Shown here: one piece after another, positions 1 to 6,296 of the stretch
How the letters are laid out: each line of letters opens with the position of its first letter
How positions within the stretch are numbered: position 1 is the first letter of the stretch
Assembly: GCA_003661105.1 (NCBI GenBank)
Contig: QMVM01000102.1
Span: 1-7,266, forward strand
Reading direction: 5' to 3'
From: Methanosarcinales archaeon
GTDB taxonomy: Archaea > Halobacteriota > Methanosarcinia > Methanosarcinales > Methanogasteraceae
DNA: 7,266 nucleotides
The notes under the pieces: model-generated
The model's input: the letters and a program-made list of their open reading frames with translations, nothing else
The model's database searches: none
What the model was told of the DNA's origin: nothing
Made by a program: the position numbers and the translations under genes

Positions 1-93
1 GAGGGAAATCTTCAAGTCCGGTTCTGTGAGGGGGCGCATAGTAACCTCGGGGCTATTACCCCGGAAAGAGGTGCGCTATGTGCCCTACTCGAC
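1..93 (+). mobile_element. 3' end of a group II intron (part of domain V, domain VI)
   Basis: The first 24 bases match the 3' part of a group II intron domain V: a GAAA tetraloop at about 5-8 and the descending strand ending AAGTCCGGTTC at 14-24. Domain VI follows. Bases 32-41 (GGGCGCATAG) pair with 76-85 (CTATGTGCCC) with one G-U pair; CCTC 45-48 pairs with GAGG 68-71; GGGG 49-52 pairs with CCCC 59-62 around a six-base loop. The 3' end reads CCCTACTCGAC, typical of bacterial-type introns: the branch-point A would be base 87 and the intron would end near base 93. Domains I-IV, the start of domain V and any reverse transcriptase lie left of the window. This is a retroelement ribozyme; whether it is still active cannot be judged here. 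The exact 3' splice site is inferred. Confidence 0.88.
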
Positions 94-270
94 ATTACAC
101 CCACACAATAATACCCGTATTTGGCGGGTTGGCGCCATGTTTTCAACCGACCAGAATAAATTAAAAAGTCTCTGTTTCACGGACATATCAGCAGTCGTAA
201 GCCGCATCTACACAGATTAAAAAGTCTCCGAAATAGAGTCACAATTTTGTCCGGAAGCCAAACTTTTCGG
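94..270. other. Non-coding stretch between intron end and uppS promoter
   Basis: I find no convincing gene here. The open frame running through the intron end into this stretch has no family resemblance. It contains a small imperfect hairpin (ACCCG 113-117 with CGGGT 125-129) and a 13-bp direct repeat, listed separately. It is the 3' exon side of the group II intron, so it may be the remains of whatever the intron entered. Confidence 0.5.
160..228. repeat. 13-bp direct repeat, two copies 56 bp apart
   Basis: ATTAAAAAGTCTC occurs at 160-172 and again at 216-228. Two A-rich copies could be chance, a binding site pair or a decayed repeat. No third copy was seen, so this is not a CRISPR array. 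Confidence 0.5.
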
Positions 271-286
271 AAACACTATATTTATA
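269..286 (+). promoter_or_regulatory. Archaeal BRE/TATA promoter for uppS
   Basis: A purine-rich BRE-like stretch (CGGAAAC, 268-274) is followed by an AT-rich TATA box (TATATTTATA, 277-286). This would place transcription start near 305-312, giving a leader of about 35 bases before the ATG at 344. It is the best archaeal promoter match on the + strand of the window. Confidence 0.65.
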
Positions 287-330
287 AGAAAAGCAGACAA
301 GTTAAAAAAACAGAAAACAGATCAATACAT

Positions 331-338
331 GGAGGTGG
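331..338 (+). promoter_or_regulatory. Shine-Dalgarno site that fixes the uppS start
   Basis: GGAGGTGG ends 5-7 bases before the ATG at 344. It begins right after the upstream in-frame ATG at 329, so it lies inside the longer reading frame and cannot serve that start. This favours 344 as the true start. Confidence 0.8.
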
Positions 339-343
339 ATGGC

Positions 344-1243
344 ATGTTCTTCGACAATATTATATACCGCGGTTATGAACGTCTACTGACCGGCGAGATA
401 AGGAAACACCATATACCGCGCCATATCGCTGTCATCATGGATGGGAACCGCAGATATGCTGACAGACTTGGCATCGTGCGCAATCTGGGACATACGTATG
501 GCGCCAGGACGACAGAGTTGTTTCTTGACTGGTGCTGGGAACTCGGCGTGAACCAGGCAACGATCTATGCATTCTCAACCGAGAACTTCTCACGTACCGA
601 TGATGAGCGTGCCATGATCTTCGATCTCATCATCAGGAAACTCGATGAACTGATCCATGACCCGCGCACGCACGATAGACAGATGCGGATATCTGCAATC
701 GGCGAGGTGCATCTGCTGCCTGGTGATCTGCAGGATGCTATAAGACGTGCGGAGGATGCGACCCGCGGTTATGATGCGATGTATCTCAACATCGCTACTG
801 CTTACGGCGGGCAGCGTGAGATTCTCGATGCGGTGTGTGATATGGCTCGCAAGGTGCGGTCCGGCGAACTACATGCGGACGATATCGACGAATCGACAAT
901 CTCCAGGCACCTCTGTACAAACGGGATTCTAATCCCTGATGTCGATCTGATCATCCGCACGGGTGGCGACATCCGCACCTCAAACTTCCTTCCGTGGCAG
1001 GCGAACGGGAGCGAGTGTGCAGCATACTTCTGTGCGCCGTTCTGGCCGGAGTTTAGGAAGATCGACCTCCTCCGTGCAATTCGGGTCTACCAGGTGCGGG
1101 AACACGAACGGAAGCGTGCGGCAACGCGAAGGATCGTCGATATGCTTGCGGCATGTGGACATGCTGAACTGGAGGATGCCGTCGGCCATGTCAGGCGTGC
1201 AATAGGTAATAAGGATACTGCGACGACGGTGGCAGGGAATTGA
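344..1243 (+). CDS. uppS: Archaeal cis-prenyltransferase (polyprenyl diphosphate synthase, UppS family)
   Basis: It condenses isopentenyl diphosphate in cis onto an allylic primer, in archaea probably geranylgeranyl diphosphate, to make the long polyprenyl chain that becomes the lipid carrier for N-glycans and surface polymers. The 299-residue product shows all conserved blocks of the family. HIAVIMDGNRRYA (27-39) carries catalytic Asp33; then FSTENFSR (77-84), LNIATAYGG (148-156) and DLIIRTGGDIRTSNFLPWQ (about 201-219) for diphosphate binding. A Glu at 224 sits at the Mg-binding spacing (WQ-x4-E) before WPEF. The ANGSE-x-AAYF variant and the N-terminal lead-in before HIAVIMD are the archaeal form. 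It is longer than the roughly 250-residue bacterial enzyme, with a tail after about 280 that looks non-conserved. The start at 344 is chosen for its GGAGGTGG site. It is a soluble enzyme probably acting at the membrane. Product chain length cannot be read from sequence. Confidence 0.95.
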   Translation: MFFDNIIYRGYERLLTGEIRKHHIPRHIAVIMDGNRRYADRLGIVRNLGHTYGARTTELFLDWCWELGVNQATIYAFSTENFSRTDDERAMIFDLIIRKLDELIHDPRTHDRQMRISAIGEVHLLPGDLQDAIRRAEDATRGYDAMYLNIATAYGGQREILDAVCDMARKVRSGELHADDIDESTISRHLCTNGILIPDVDLIIRTGGDIRTSNFLPWQANGSECAAYFCAPFWPEFRKIDLLRAIRVYQVREHERKRAATRRIVDMLAACGHAELEDAVGHVRRAIGNKDTATTVAGN

Positions 1244-1308
1244 TTGGTTGCCCATGGAATCGGTCAGCAGAACTGATATAGAAACCGGATAAGAAGATCA
1301 CACGCAAC

Positions 1309-1767
1309 ATGTCAGAATCTAAAATAGATATCGACAGGATACTATCGATCATCTTCTTTATCGCAATCATCATTGCAATCGTCATGACCGTCTATGTGAT
1401 AGTGACGCCGAAGCAAGGCGAGAAGTTCACGGAATTTTATATTCTCGGTCCGGAGGGGGTGGCGGATGACTATCCAACGGATCTGACGGTTGGAGAAGAG
1501 GGGGAGGTTATAATTGGTGTTGTAAATCATGAATACGCCAGCATAACGTACCTGCTGGAAGTGAAACTTAACGAGACGGTTATGGGCGACGAGAAACTGT
1601 GTCTTGAACACAACGAGACGTGGGAGCAGCCCTTTTTCTTCGAGGTGGCCGAGAAAGGGGAAGACCGGAAGGTAGAGTTCTTGTTGTACCGGGATCAGGA
1701 TCGCAACGAATCCGACGAGACCGGGGAGCCGTATCGATCGCTCCATCTCTGGGTGGACGTATGTTGA
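1309..1767 (+). CDS. DUF1616 single-pass membrane protein
   Basis: This 152-residue protein has a short charged N-terminus, one strong transmembrane helix (about 11-33), and an outward-facing beta-rich domain (about 38-152). That domain resembles the C-terminal part of archaeal DUF1616 proteins: the FYILGPEG block at 43-50, a VGEEGEVIIGVVNHE block at 61-75 and the terminal LHLWVDV. Many DUF1616 proteins have several N-terminal helices; this is a short one-helix form. Three N-glycosylation sequons (Asn88, Asn102, Asn133) lie in the outer domain, which fits the uppS gene just upstream. Function is unknown; archaeal DUF1616 genes often sit near surface glycosylation genes (general knowledge, not shown here). 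The gap from uppS is 65 bp. No good Shine-Dalgarno site precedes the ATG; an AT-rich GATATAGA at 1275-1282 could be a weak TATA box for a short-leader transcript. Confidence 0.82.
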   Translation: MSESKIDIDRILSIIFFIAIIIAIVMTVYVIVTPKQGEKFTEFYILGPEGVADDYPTDLTVGEEGEVIIGVVNHEYASITYLLEVKLNETVMGDEKLCLEHNETWEQPFFFEVAEKGEDRKVEFLLYRDQDRNESDETGEPYRSLHLWVDVC

Positions 1768-1770
1768 AGG

Positions 1771-1785
1771 GAAAGAACCTTTATT
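1771..1785 (+). promoter_or_regulatory. Putative TATA promoter giving a leaderless VWA mRNA
   Basis: A purine-rich GAAAGAA (1771-1777) precedes TTTATT (1780-1785). The centre of the AT-rich box is about 25 bases before the ATG at 1808, the normal archaeal TATA-to-start distance, so transcription would begin at or beside the start codon. No Shine-Dalgarno site is present between 1768 and 1807, which agrees with a leaderless message. Confidence 0.5.
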
Positions 1786-1807
1786 CCATTCGCTCCAACA
1801 TACACCC

Positions 1808-4180
1808 ATGTTCCTGGCACACCCGTATCTCCTCTTGCTTGCAATCCCTGTGCTCGTGGCAGCAGCATACCTCATCCGAAAGGGGCATAAGAAAGGGATA
1901 ATCATCGCAAGGGCCGTTGTGTTCCTGCTATTGATTGTAGCGCTTGCATCTCCTTACGATCTGGTCTCGCGAACTGTCTTTGATGAGACCCCAAGTGTCA
2001 TCATAATCGATGATCACACCGCAAGCATGTCGCTCTTTGATAACGATACAGGGGCGCGCGTCTATGACCGGCTCCAGAGCCGCACCCCGACAAGCATCCA
2101 CCAGATCACAGGGAACCGGTCAGCGATCGGGGATGCGATCACCGAGTTTGCGCAAGGGAACGACAACGTCCTGCTCGTGACCGACGGCAACAACAATTAC
2201 GGGTTCGATCTGGCTGATACCATCGCATTCGCAACAACTATCAATACCACGGTCTGCGCTATTAAGCGGGAGCCGGAGCAGAACGATCTGAGCGTCGAGA
2301 TCATCGGAAGCAAGGACGTGATCGCAGGTAGCGAGCAGTCGTTTACAGTTATAGTGCGGCAGGCAGGTGATGAAGCGAGATACGCGCTCTCGGTCACGGT
2401 CGATGACGTAAGAGTGGTAGATAAGCAGGTTACTCAGACCGACAGGGAGGAGACTGTATCAATTCCGCACACCTTTCAAAGCACAGGATCGCATACCATA
2501 AAAGCAGAGATCATGACTGAAAGTGAAGATACAAGGCAGGACAATAATGTATTCTACAAATCGGTCTACGTGGTGCCGAAACCAAAGATTCTTCTATCGA
2601 CAGTGCGAAACTCCCCGCTATCTCAGACACTTTCCGAACTATATGACACCACAACTGTCAGTTCAGTGGCATCGGCCGATCCCGAGAACTATCTTGCCGT
2701 GGTTCTTGATAATGCCCATGTAAACGATCTTAGCAAAGACGAGCTCGGCAAGTTGAGGATGTACCTGCAGAATGGCGGCGGGCTCGTAGTCGCTGGCGGG
2801 GATCGTGCGTATGATCTGGGTGGATATTACAACTCGCAGTTCGAGACGCTGCTTCCTGTAAGATCCAAGGAGAGCGAGGGAGAAGGTGAAAACGTTGGCG
2901 TGGTGATCATAATCGATATTTCAGGAAGTGTCGGCACAGAGTATGGAGCTGATACTGCACTCAGTATGGAAAAGGCACTGGCAGTAAATATACTTCGCGG
3001 AATCAGCATAAACGACCATATCGGCGTGATAGCATTCAATAACTATGCATATACAGTATCCCCGCTGACCAGAGGGCTGTACAAGAGCACGATCGAGGAT
3101 AAGATCACGAGGTTACAACATGGTGGGCAAACTTACATGGACACTGCGCAGAGTGCCGCTTCAACGATGCTGGATGGGTATGTGGGTGCTAAGAGCGTAA
3201 TCATCATCTCGGACGGGGAACTGACTGGTGGTGTGGATGCCAGCCTTAACCTTGCAAAGGCGATGGCTGATTCCGGTATCACTACGTACGCTGTAGGTGT
3301 TGGCGATACGACAAACGAAGATTTCATGAAATCCCTTGCATCAGCGGGCCGCGGAATATATTACAACCCCGCTGAATCGGAGCGGTTGAATATTATCTTT
3401 GGGGAGAAGCCGGAAGAGCCGGAGGATACGACAAAAGGGGATTTCTCAATAAGCGTCCTGAATCCGAATCACTTCATCACAAAGAATCTTGCGCTTGCAG
3501 GCTCGATCAACGGCTACAACAAGGTCACTCCGAAGACCGGTGCGCAGGCGCTTGTTACGACCGGCACGGGAAAGCCGGTCGTCACTGCATGGCGGCTTGG
3601 TATGGGGCATGTGGTTTCCCTGAGCACCGATGACGGTGCGGGATGGAGCGGCGCGCTCTACAGCGGAGATAATGCCGAACTGATCTCGAGGATGGTTAAC
3701 TGGGCGGTCGGGGATCCGAGAAGGAACGACGAGATCGTGATCACTGGCGATGATGTCAATCTCGGCGATCCCGCGGTCATCGGTGTCCGGTCAGACACCG
3801 TTCCGAGCATGAATATTGCTGGGAAGCAACTTGAATTCTCACAGATCGACAAAGATCGGTACCAGACCTCGATTAAGACAGAGTCGCCAGGATTCATGGA
3901 TGTCTCGGGATATTCGATTGCTGTGAACTATCCTGCCGAGTTTCTGGATGTCGGGTTCTCTGAAGACCTGAAGAGCACGATCGATATGTTTGGCGGGGCA
4001 GTGTACGAAGAGGACGAGATCGATCCGCTGCTTGACAATTTAAGGGAGCAATCCACCCGCACGGTCCAGGAGCCGGGGGATATGCGACTGCCGTTCCTGC
4101 TTGCTGCGATGATCATCTTCGTTTTAGAGGTGGCGATACGAAGGTTGCGGGAGATTCGAAGGATGCGGAAAAAGGGGTAA
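1808..4180 (+). CDS. Membrane-anchored protein with two VWA domains and a glutamine-amidotransferase-like fold
   Basis: The 790-residue protein starts with two hydrophobic helices (about 4-23 and 31-48), as in BatA-like proteins, and ends with a helix (about 760-777) and a basic tail. The first VWA-like domain (about 62-155) has a near-complete MIDAS: Asp69-x-Thr71-x-Ser73, Ser105 in place of Thr, Asp126. A beta-rich CARDB-like region (about 160-255) follows. Residues 258-352 look like the first half of a class I glutamine-amidotransferase-like fold (GGGLVVAGGD, 323-332). It is interrupted by a full second VWA domain (about 362-530) with Asp370-Ile-Ser372-Gly-Ser374, Thr442 and Asp469. The second half resumes at about 548-636 (AWRLGMGHVVSLSTDDG, 594-610). 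No amidotransferase Cys/His catalytic set is evident, so the fold is probably structural. The role is probably metal-dependent protein binding at the cell surface; the partner is unknown. It follows the DUF1616 gene by 40 bp and may have its own promoter. Confidence 0.85.
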   Translation: MFLAHPYLLLLAIPVLVAAAYLIRKGHKKGIIIARAVVFLLLIVALASPYDLVSRTVFDETPSVIIIDDHTASMSLFDNDTGARVYDRLQSRTPTSIHQITGNRSAIGDAITEFAQGNDNVLLVTDGNNNYGFDLADTIAFATTINTTVCAIKREPEQNDLSVEIIGSKDVIAGSEQSFTVIVRQAGDEARYALSVTVDDVRVVDKQVTQTDREETVSIPHTFQSTGSHTIKAEIMTESEDTRQDNNVFYKSVYVVPKPKILLSTVRNSPLSQTLSELYDTTTVSSVASADPENYLAVVLDNAHVNDLSKDELGKLRMYLQNGGGLVVAGGDRAYDLGGYYNSQFETLLPVRSKESEGEGENVGVVIIIDISGSVGTEYGADTALSMEKALAVNILRGISINDHIGVIAFNNYAYTVSPLTRGLYKSTIEDKITRLQHGGQTYMDTAQSAASTMLDGYVGAKSVIIISDGELTGGVDASLNLAKAMADSGITTYAVGVGDTTNEDFMKSLASAGRGIYYNPAESERLNIIFGEKPEEPEDTTKGDFSISVLNPNHFITKNLALAGSINGYNKVTPKTGAQALVTTGTGKPVVTAWRLGMGHVVSLSTDDGAGWSGALYSGDNAELISRMVNWAVGDPRRNDEIVITGDDVNLGDPAVIGVRSDTVPSMNIAGKQLEFSQIDKDRYQTSIKTESPGFMDVSGYSIAVNYPAEFLDVGFSEDLKSTIDMFGGAVYEEDEIDPLLDNLREQSTRTVQEPGDMRLPFLLAAMIIFVLEVAIRRLREIRRMRKKG

Positions 4181-4184
4181 CTCT

Positions 4185-5360
4185 TCATTTCACGGCATGA
4201 TTCCCCAGTTCCCTAATAAGCATACTGAGACTCGAGCTGCGAAGGAAGTGGCACGGTTTATCCCTCATCTTACACGCCTTCTTGACGTATTTACATGCGT
4301 TGTGGCTGTTTATATCTACAGGGCAGAATACCATGTCTATCCCCTCCACAATGGTCTCTATCTCCTTTCTCCCCTGGATGCACCGCCCGCAGTGGTAGCA
4401 GAACGTTCCGCCAACTGACTCGATCGCATCCCTGTAATAGGGCATGAGCGATTCCACGCCACCGATATAAGCCACCCTCGCCCCGTTTAAATCGGCGCTC
4501 GCCCCTTCACCCACGATACCCAATTCCGGACGATGCGCAATCTCCACCAACTCTCCGGATTTTACACTACCACTACCACTACCACTACCACTATCACTTC
4601 GATCTCGCGATAGCAGTTCATCAGTCAGTCGCTTCACTTCACTGGTGAGGAAATCGATCTCCTTTTTTAGATTTTCGGTTTGGTTGAGCGTATCTTCGCC
4701 ACCGAGTCCCTCTAAATCACTCACCAACTGTCTGTTCAACCGCTTCTCTTCTTCCAGTGCGGAGGTGATCCTTAACCGATCCTCTCTGACGGATTCGATC
4801 TCTGATTTTAGCTGCTCTCTCTTCCGCTCCAGTCTGTTGCACTTTGTCTTGAGTTTTTCATTCGCTTTCGAGGCACCCGTAAGCTCCATCAGGATGTTCT
4901 CAGGAATACCACAGGGCAGCACTCTGCGAAGCTCGCTATAGAACCTCGATGCTCGATGCTCGTGCATATGAGTGGCAGCAAAGACCGCCGCCTCGATTAC
5001 ATCGATATCTTCACGCTGGTTCCGCACAGCAAACCAGATTAGGGCTGGAATAGGAATATCTTTGCCGTCCCCGTTGCTTCCATCTTCGATATGCCTGTAA
5101 ATTTCTTCCTGTGGGATGCGTTCGATATCTTTCCTGTATCGCTCGAACCGGTCCTTTAATATCCGGTCCAGTTGTTTGGATGCTTTGTTCTGGCTACTAC
5201 ATGCCTGAATGAGTCCACCATGCATCTCATAAGCCGTGACCGAGTTACGCTCAAGTTTTAATCGCTTAAAGAGATCGCTTAGTTCCTTGTCACTGTATGT
5301 CAATCCGAGGATTGAACAGACCGTTTGATTCTTAAGTTCCCATATCTTTCTTTCCGGCAT
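4185..5360 (-). CDS. Coiled-coil protein with C-terminal DUF2325 domain
   Basis: The 391-residue product has three parts. Residues 1-160 form an alpha-helical domain I do not recognise. Residues about 163-252 are charged, Leu-rich coiled coil. A flexible Gly-Ser linker (256-265) leads to the DUF2325 domain (about 294-386), with RVAYIGG at the first strand and the signature SHNACKYVKKACK (352-364). This domain is rich in possible metal ligands: Cys321, Cys324, Cys327, Cys346, His353, Cys356, Cys363, Cys370 and His371. The molecular function of DUF2325 is not established; I infer dimerisation through the coiled coil and possibly metal or redox sensing. A TTG 12 bases upstream gives a longer frame, but GGGGGT (5365-5370) lies four bases before the ATG at 5360, so 5360 is chosen. 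It follows the FeoA gene on the same strand with a hairpin between. Its stop is 4 bp from that of the convergent VWA gene. Confidence 0.85.
   Translation of the reverse strand: MPERKIWELKNQTVCSILGLTYSDKELSDLFKRLKLERNSVTAYEMHGGLIQACSSQNKASKQLDRILKDRFERYRKDIERIPQEEIYRHIEDGSNGDGKDIPIPALIWFAVRNQREDIDVIEAAVFAATHMHEHRASRFYSELRRVLPCGIPENILMELTGASKANEKLKTKCNRLERKREQLKSEIESVREDRLRITSALEEEKRLNRQLVSDLEGLGGEDTLNQTENLKKEIDFLTSEVKRLTDELLSRDRSDSGSGSGSGSVKSGELVEIAHRPELGIVGEGASADLNGARVAYIGGVESLMPYYRDAIESVGGTFCYHCGRCIQGRKEIETIVEGIDMVFCPVDINSHNACKYVKKACKMRDKPCHFLRSSSLSMLIRELGNHAVK
4565..4600 (-). repeat. In-frame hexanucleotide tandem repeat coding a Ser-Gly linker
   Basis: On the + strand there are four exact CACTAC units (4565-4588) followed by CACTAT and CACTTC. 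On the coding strand they read as alternating Ser and Gly codons. The unit length is a multiple of three, so slippage would change linker length by two residues without breaking the frame. Confidence 0.9.
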
Positions 5361-5386
5361 TGATACCCCCAAAGAGTAGTTAATGT

Positions 5387-5426
5387 GAAGCCCGATTCGT
5401 GATCAATAGTAGAGGGATCGGGCTTC
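5387..5426 (-). terminator. 10-bp perfect hairpin between FeoA and DUF2325 genes
   Basis: GAAGCCCGAT (5387-5396) pairs perfectly with ATCGGGCTTC (5417-5426) around a 20-base loop. It begins 8 bases after the FeoA stop codon. No long T-run follows on the - strand, and the loop is large for an intrinsic terminator. It could be a terminator, a processing/stability element that sets relative expression of the two genes, or a protein site. The structure is clear; the role is not. Confidence 0.5.
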
Positions 5427-5434
5427 TCGTTTAT

Positions 5435-6145
5435 TCAACTTACAAGCACCTTTTCAGCCAGACCGTGACCGATGGTGATGTGCTGCCCACCTACGTTTGC
5501 ACGTATGTACGTACCCTTGTCAGACACCGGCGATACTATCTCTTTCCTGAGCAGGGTTATGGCAGAACCCTCTTCGAGTCCGATCTGCTCAAACTTTCCC
5601 ATGACATGGGTTCCGCCAACGATCTTTTCCACAGTGGAACTTTCACCTTCTTTCAGGTGATTGAGCTGGATGGATTTGCCATTCTGTGTCGCAAAGATCT
5701 TTGATGCCTGACCTTCACCCATCCGCATCTCCGCGCCCCCTGATGAAACTACTATGGTACAATCCGGCACATGGCGCAGGAATGTAAGCTCGCTTCCCTC
5801 TACGATCCCGTATTCGGAAAGAAAACCCTCGAAATCCTTTCCGCCTTCAATCGACCTGACGGTTCCTTTATCTCCTTCTTCAAGTTTCAGCAGTGGAGTT
5901 GTCTCTCCTTCCATCTCTACATGGATCTTATCAGCCCATCCGCGGGCTATGATCAATTCATCAGGATCTTTTGTTCCAAGAGCGATCGGTCCCCCATGTA
6001 TATGCATCGGCTCGGTCGCTACCACCTCGAGCCCGGTTCCCTCGGTTACGCCGAGTTCCTCAAGGTGCTCTTTAACATCCAGACCGCCCGTAATTTCTTT
6101 AACAACCACAGTGGTTTCAGGTTCCACATCTTTCAGTGATCTCAT
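5435..6145 (-). CDS. Protein with three tandem FeoA (SH3-like) domains
   Basis: The 236-residue product is three FeoA-like domains in a row: about 2-77, 84-153 and 158-235. Each has the family pattern of an opening L-x(2)-[VLG] stretch, a GG turn, an LG/YG/IG-[IVL]-x-EG motif (LGVTEG 31-36, YGIVEG 112-117, IGLEEG 188-193) and a closing strand (ADKIHV, ASKIFA, AEKVLV). FeoA domains are small beta-barrels known as partners of the ferrous iron transporter FeoB and as C-terminal parts of DtxR-type metal regulators. No feoB is in the window and there is no DNA-binding domain, so this is a stand-alone adaptor-like or metal-responsive protein whose target is unknown. It has no signal peptide and is probably cytoplasmic. 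The longer open frame starts at 6205, but AAAGGAGGT (6153-6161) lies seven bases before the ATG at 6145, which is therefore the start. It has its own probable promoter and operator. Confidence 0.9.
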   Translation of the reverse strand: MRSLKDVEPETTVVVKEITGGLDVKEHLEELGVTEGTGLEVVATEPMHIHGGPIALGTKDPDELIIARGWADKIHVEMEGETTPLLKLEEGDKGTVRSIEGGKDFEGFLSEYGIVEGSELTFLRHVPDCTIVVSSGGAEMRMGEGQASKIFATQNGKSIQLNHLKEGESSTVEKIVGGTHVMGKFEQIGLEEGSAITLLRKEIVSPVSDKGTYIRANVGGQHITIGHGLAEKVLVS

Positions 6146-6152
6146 CTTATAT

Positions 6153-6161
6153 ACCTCCTTT
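6153..6161 (-). promoter_or_regulatory. Strong Shine-Dalgarno site for the FeoA gene
   Basis: The - strand reads AAAGGAGGT, seven bases before the ATG at 6145. It excludes the in-frame start 20 codons upstream at 6205. Confidence 0.85.
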
Positions 6162-6206
6162 TGGGATTTACTTCTGTGATGTGTCGTTAGGTGTGCAAAT
6201 ACCATA

Positions 6207-6231
6207 CCCTACAAAAAGTAGGGATACCTAC
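6207..6231. promoter_or_regulatory. Operator-like array of three CCTAC/GTAGG half-sites
   Basis: The + strand shows CCTAC (6208-6212), GTAGG (6218-6222) and CCTAC (6227-6231) in alternating orientation, so the middle half-site is shared by two overlapping palindromes. One is CCCTAC-AAAAA-GTAGGG and the other GTAGG-GATA-CCTAC. Centres are 10 and 9 bp apart, about one helical turn, so all face the same side of the DNA. The array lies just downstream of an AT-rich box (6241-6251 on the - strand TTTTTATTTTT) and would cover the predicted transcription start of the FeoA gene, as a repressor site would. The regulator is unknown; a metal-dependent DtxR/MntR-type protein would fit the gene it controls. 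Confidence 0.5.
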
Positions 6232-6240
6232 ATTCTATCC

Positions 6241-6272
6241 AAAAATAAAAATGGGGGAAGCGCCCACCCCCA
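6241..6272 (-). terminator. Hairpin plus T-run terminator after the four-cysteine gene
   Basis: On the - strand TGGGGG (6272-6267) pairs with CCCCCA (6257-6252) around a nine-base loop, followed directly by TTTTTATTTTT (6251-6241). It lies 24 bases after the stop of the four-cysteine gene and would separate that transcript from the FeoA unit. The same T-rich tract may double as the AT-rich element of the FeoA promoter. Confidence 0.7.
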
Positions 6273-6296
6273 AAGTCCGATATCCTCCGTCCTTTA

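Noticed and set aside
26..220. 64-residue + strand open frame at the left edge
   Set aside because: It lies across group II intron domain VI and has no family resemblance; the RNA structure explains the first part.
160..228. Direct repeat as a CRISPR remnant
   Set aside because: There are only two 13-bp copies, AT-rich, with no further repeats or cas genes.
329..343. Upstream ATG as the uppS start
   Set aside because: The Shine-Dalgarno site begins right after this ATG and can only serve the ATG at 344.
980..1255. 91-residue - strand open frame inside uppS
   Set aside because: It is antisense to conserved UppS motifs.
1261..1290. Weak stem (TCAG with CTGA) between uppS and the DUF1616 gene as a terminator
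   Set aside because: The stem is only four base pairs and no T-run follows.
1342..1905. 187-residue - strand open frame
   Set aside because: It is antisense to the DUF1616 gene and the start of the VWA gene, both of which have clear domain features.
5754..6179. 141-residue + strand open frame, Ser/Pro-rich
   Set aside because: It is the antisense shadow of the three-domain FeoA gene; its composition is a by-product of that coding strand.
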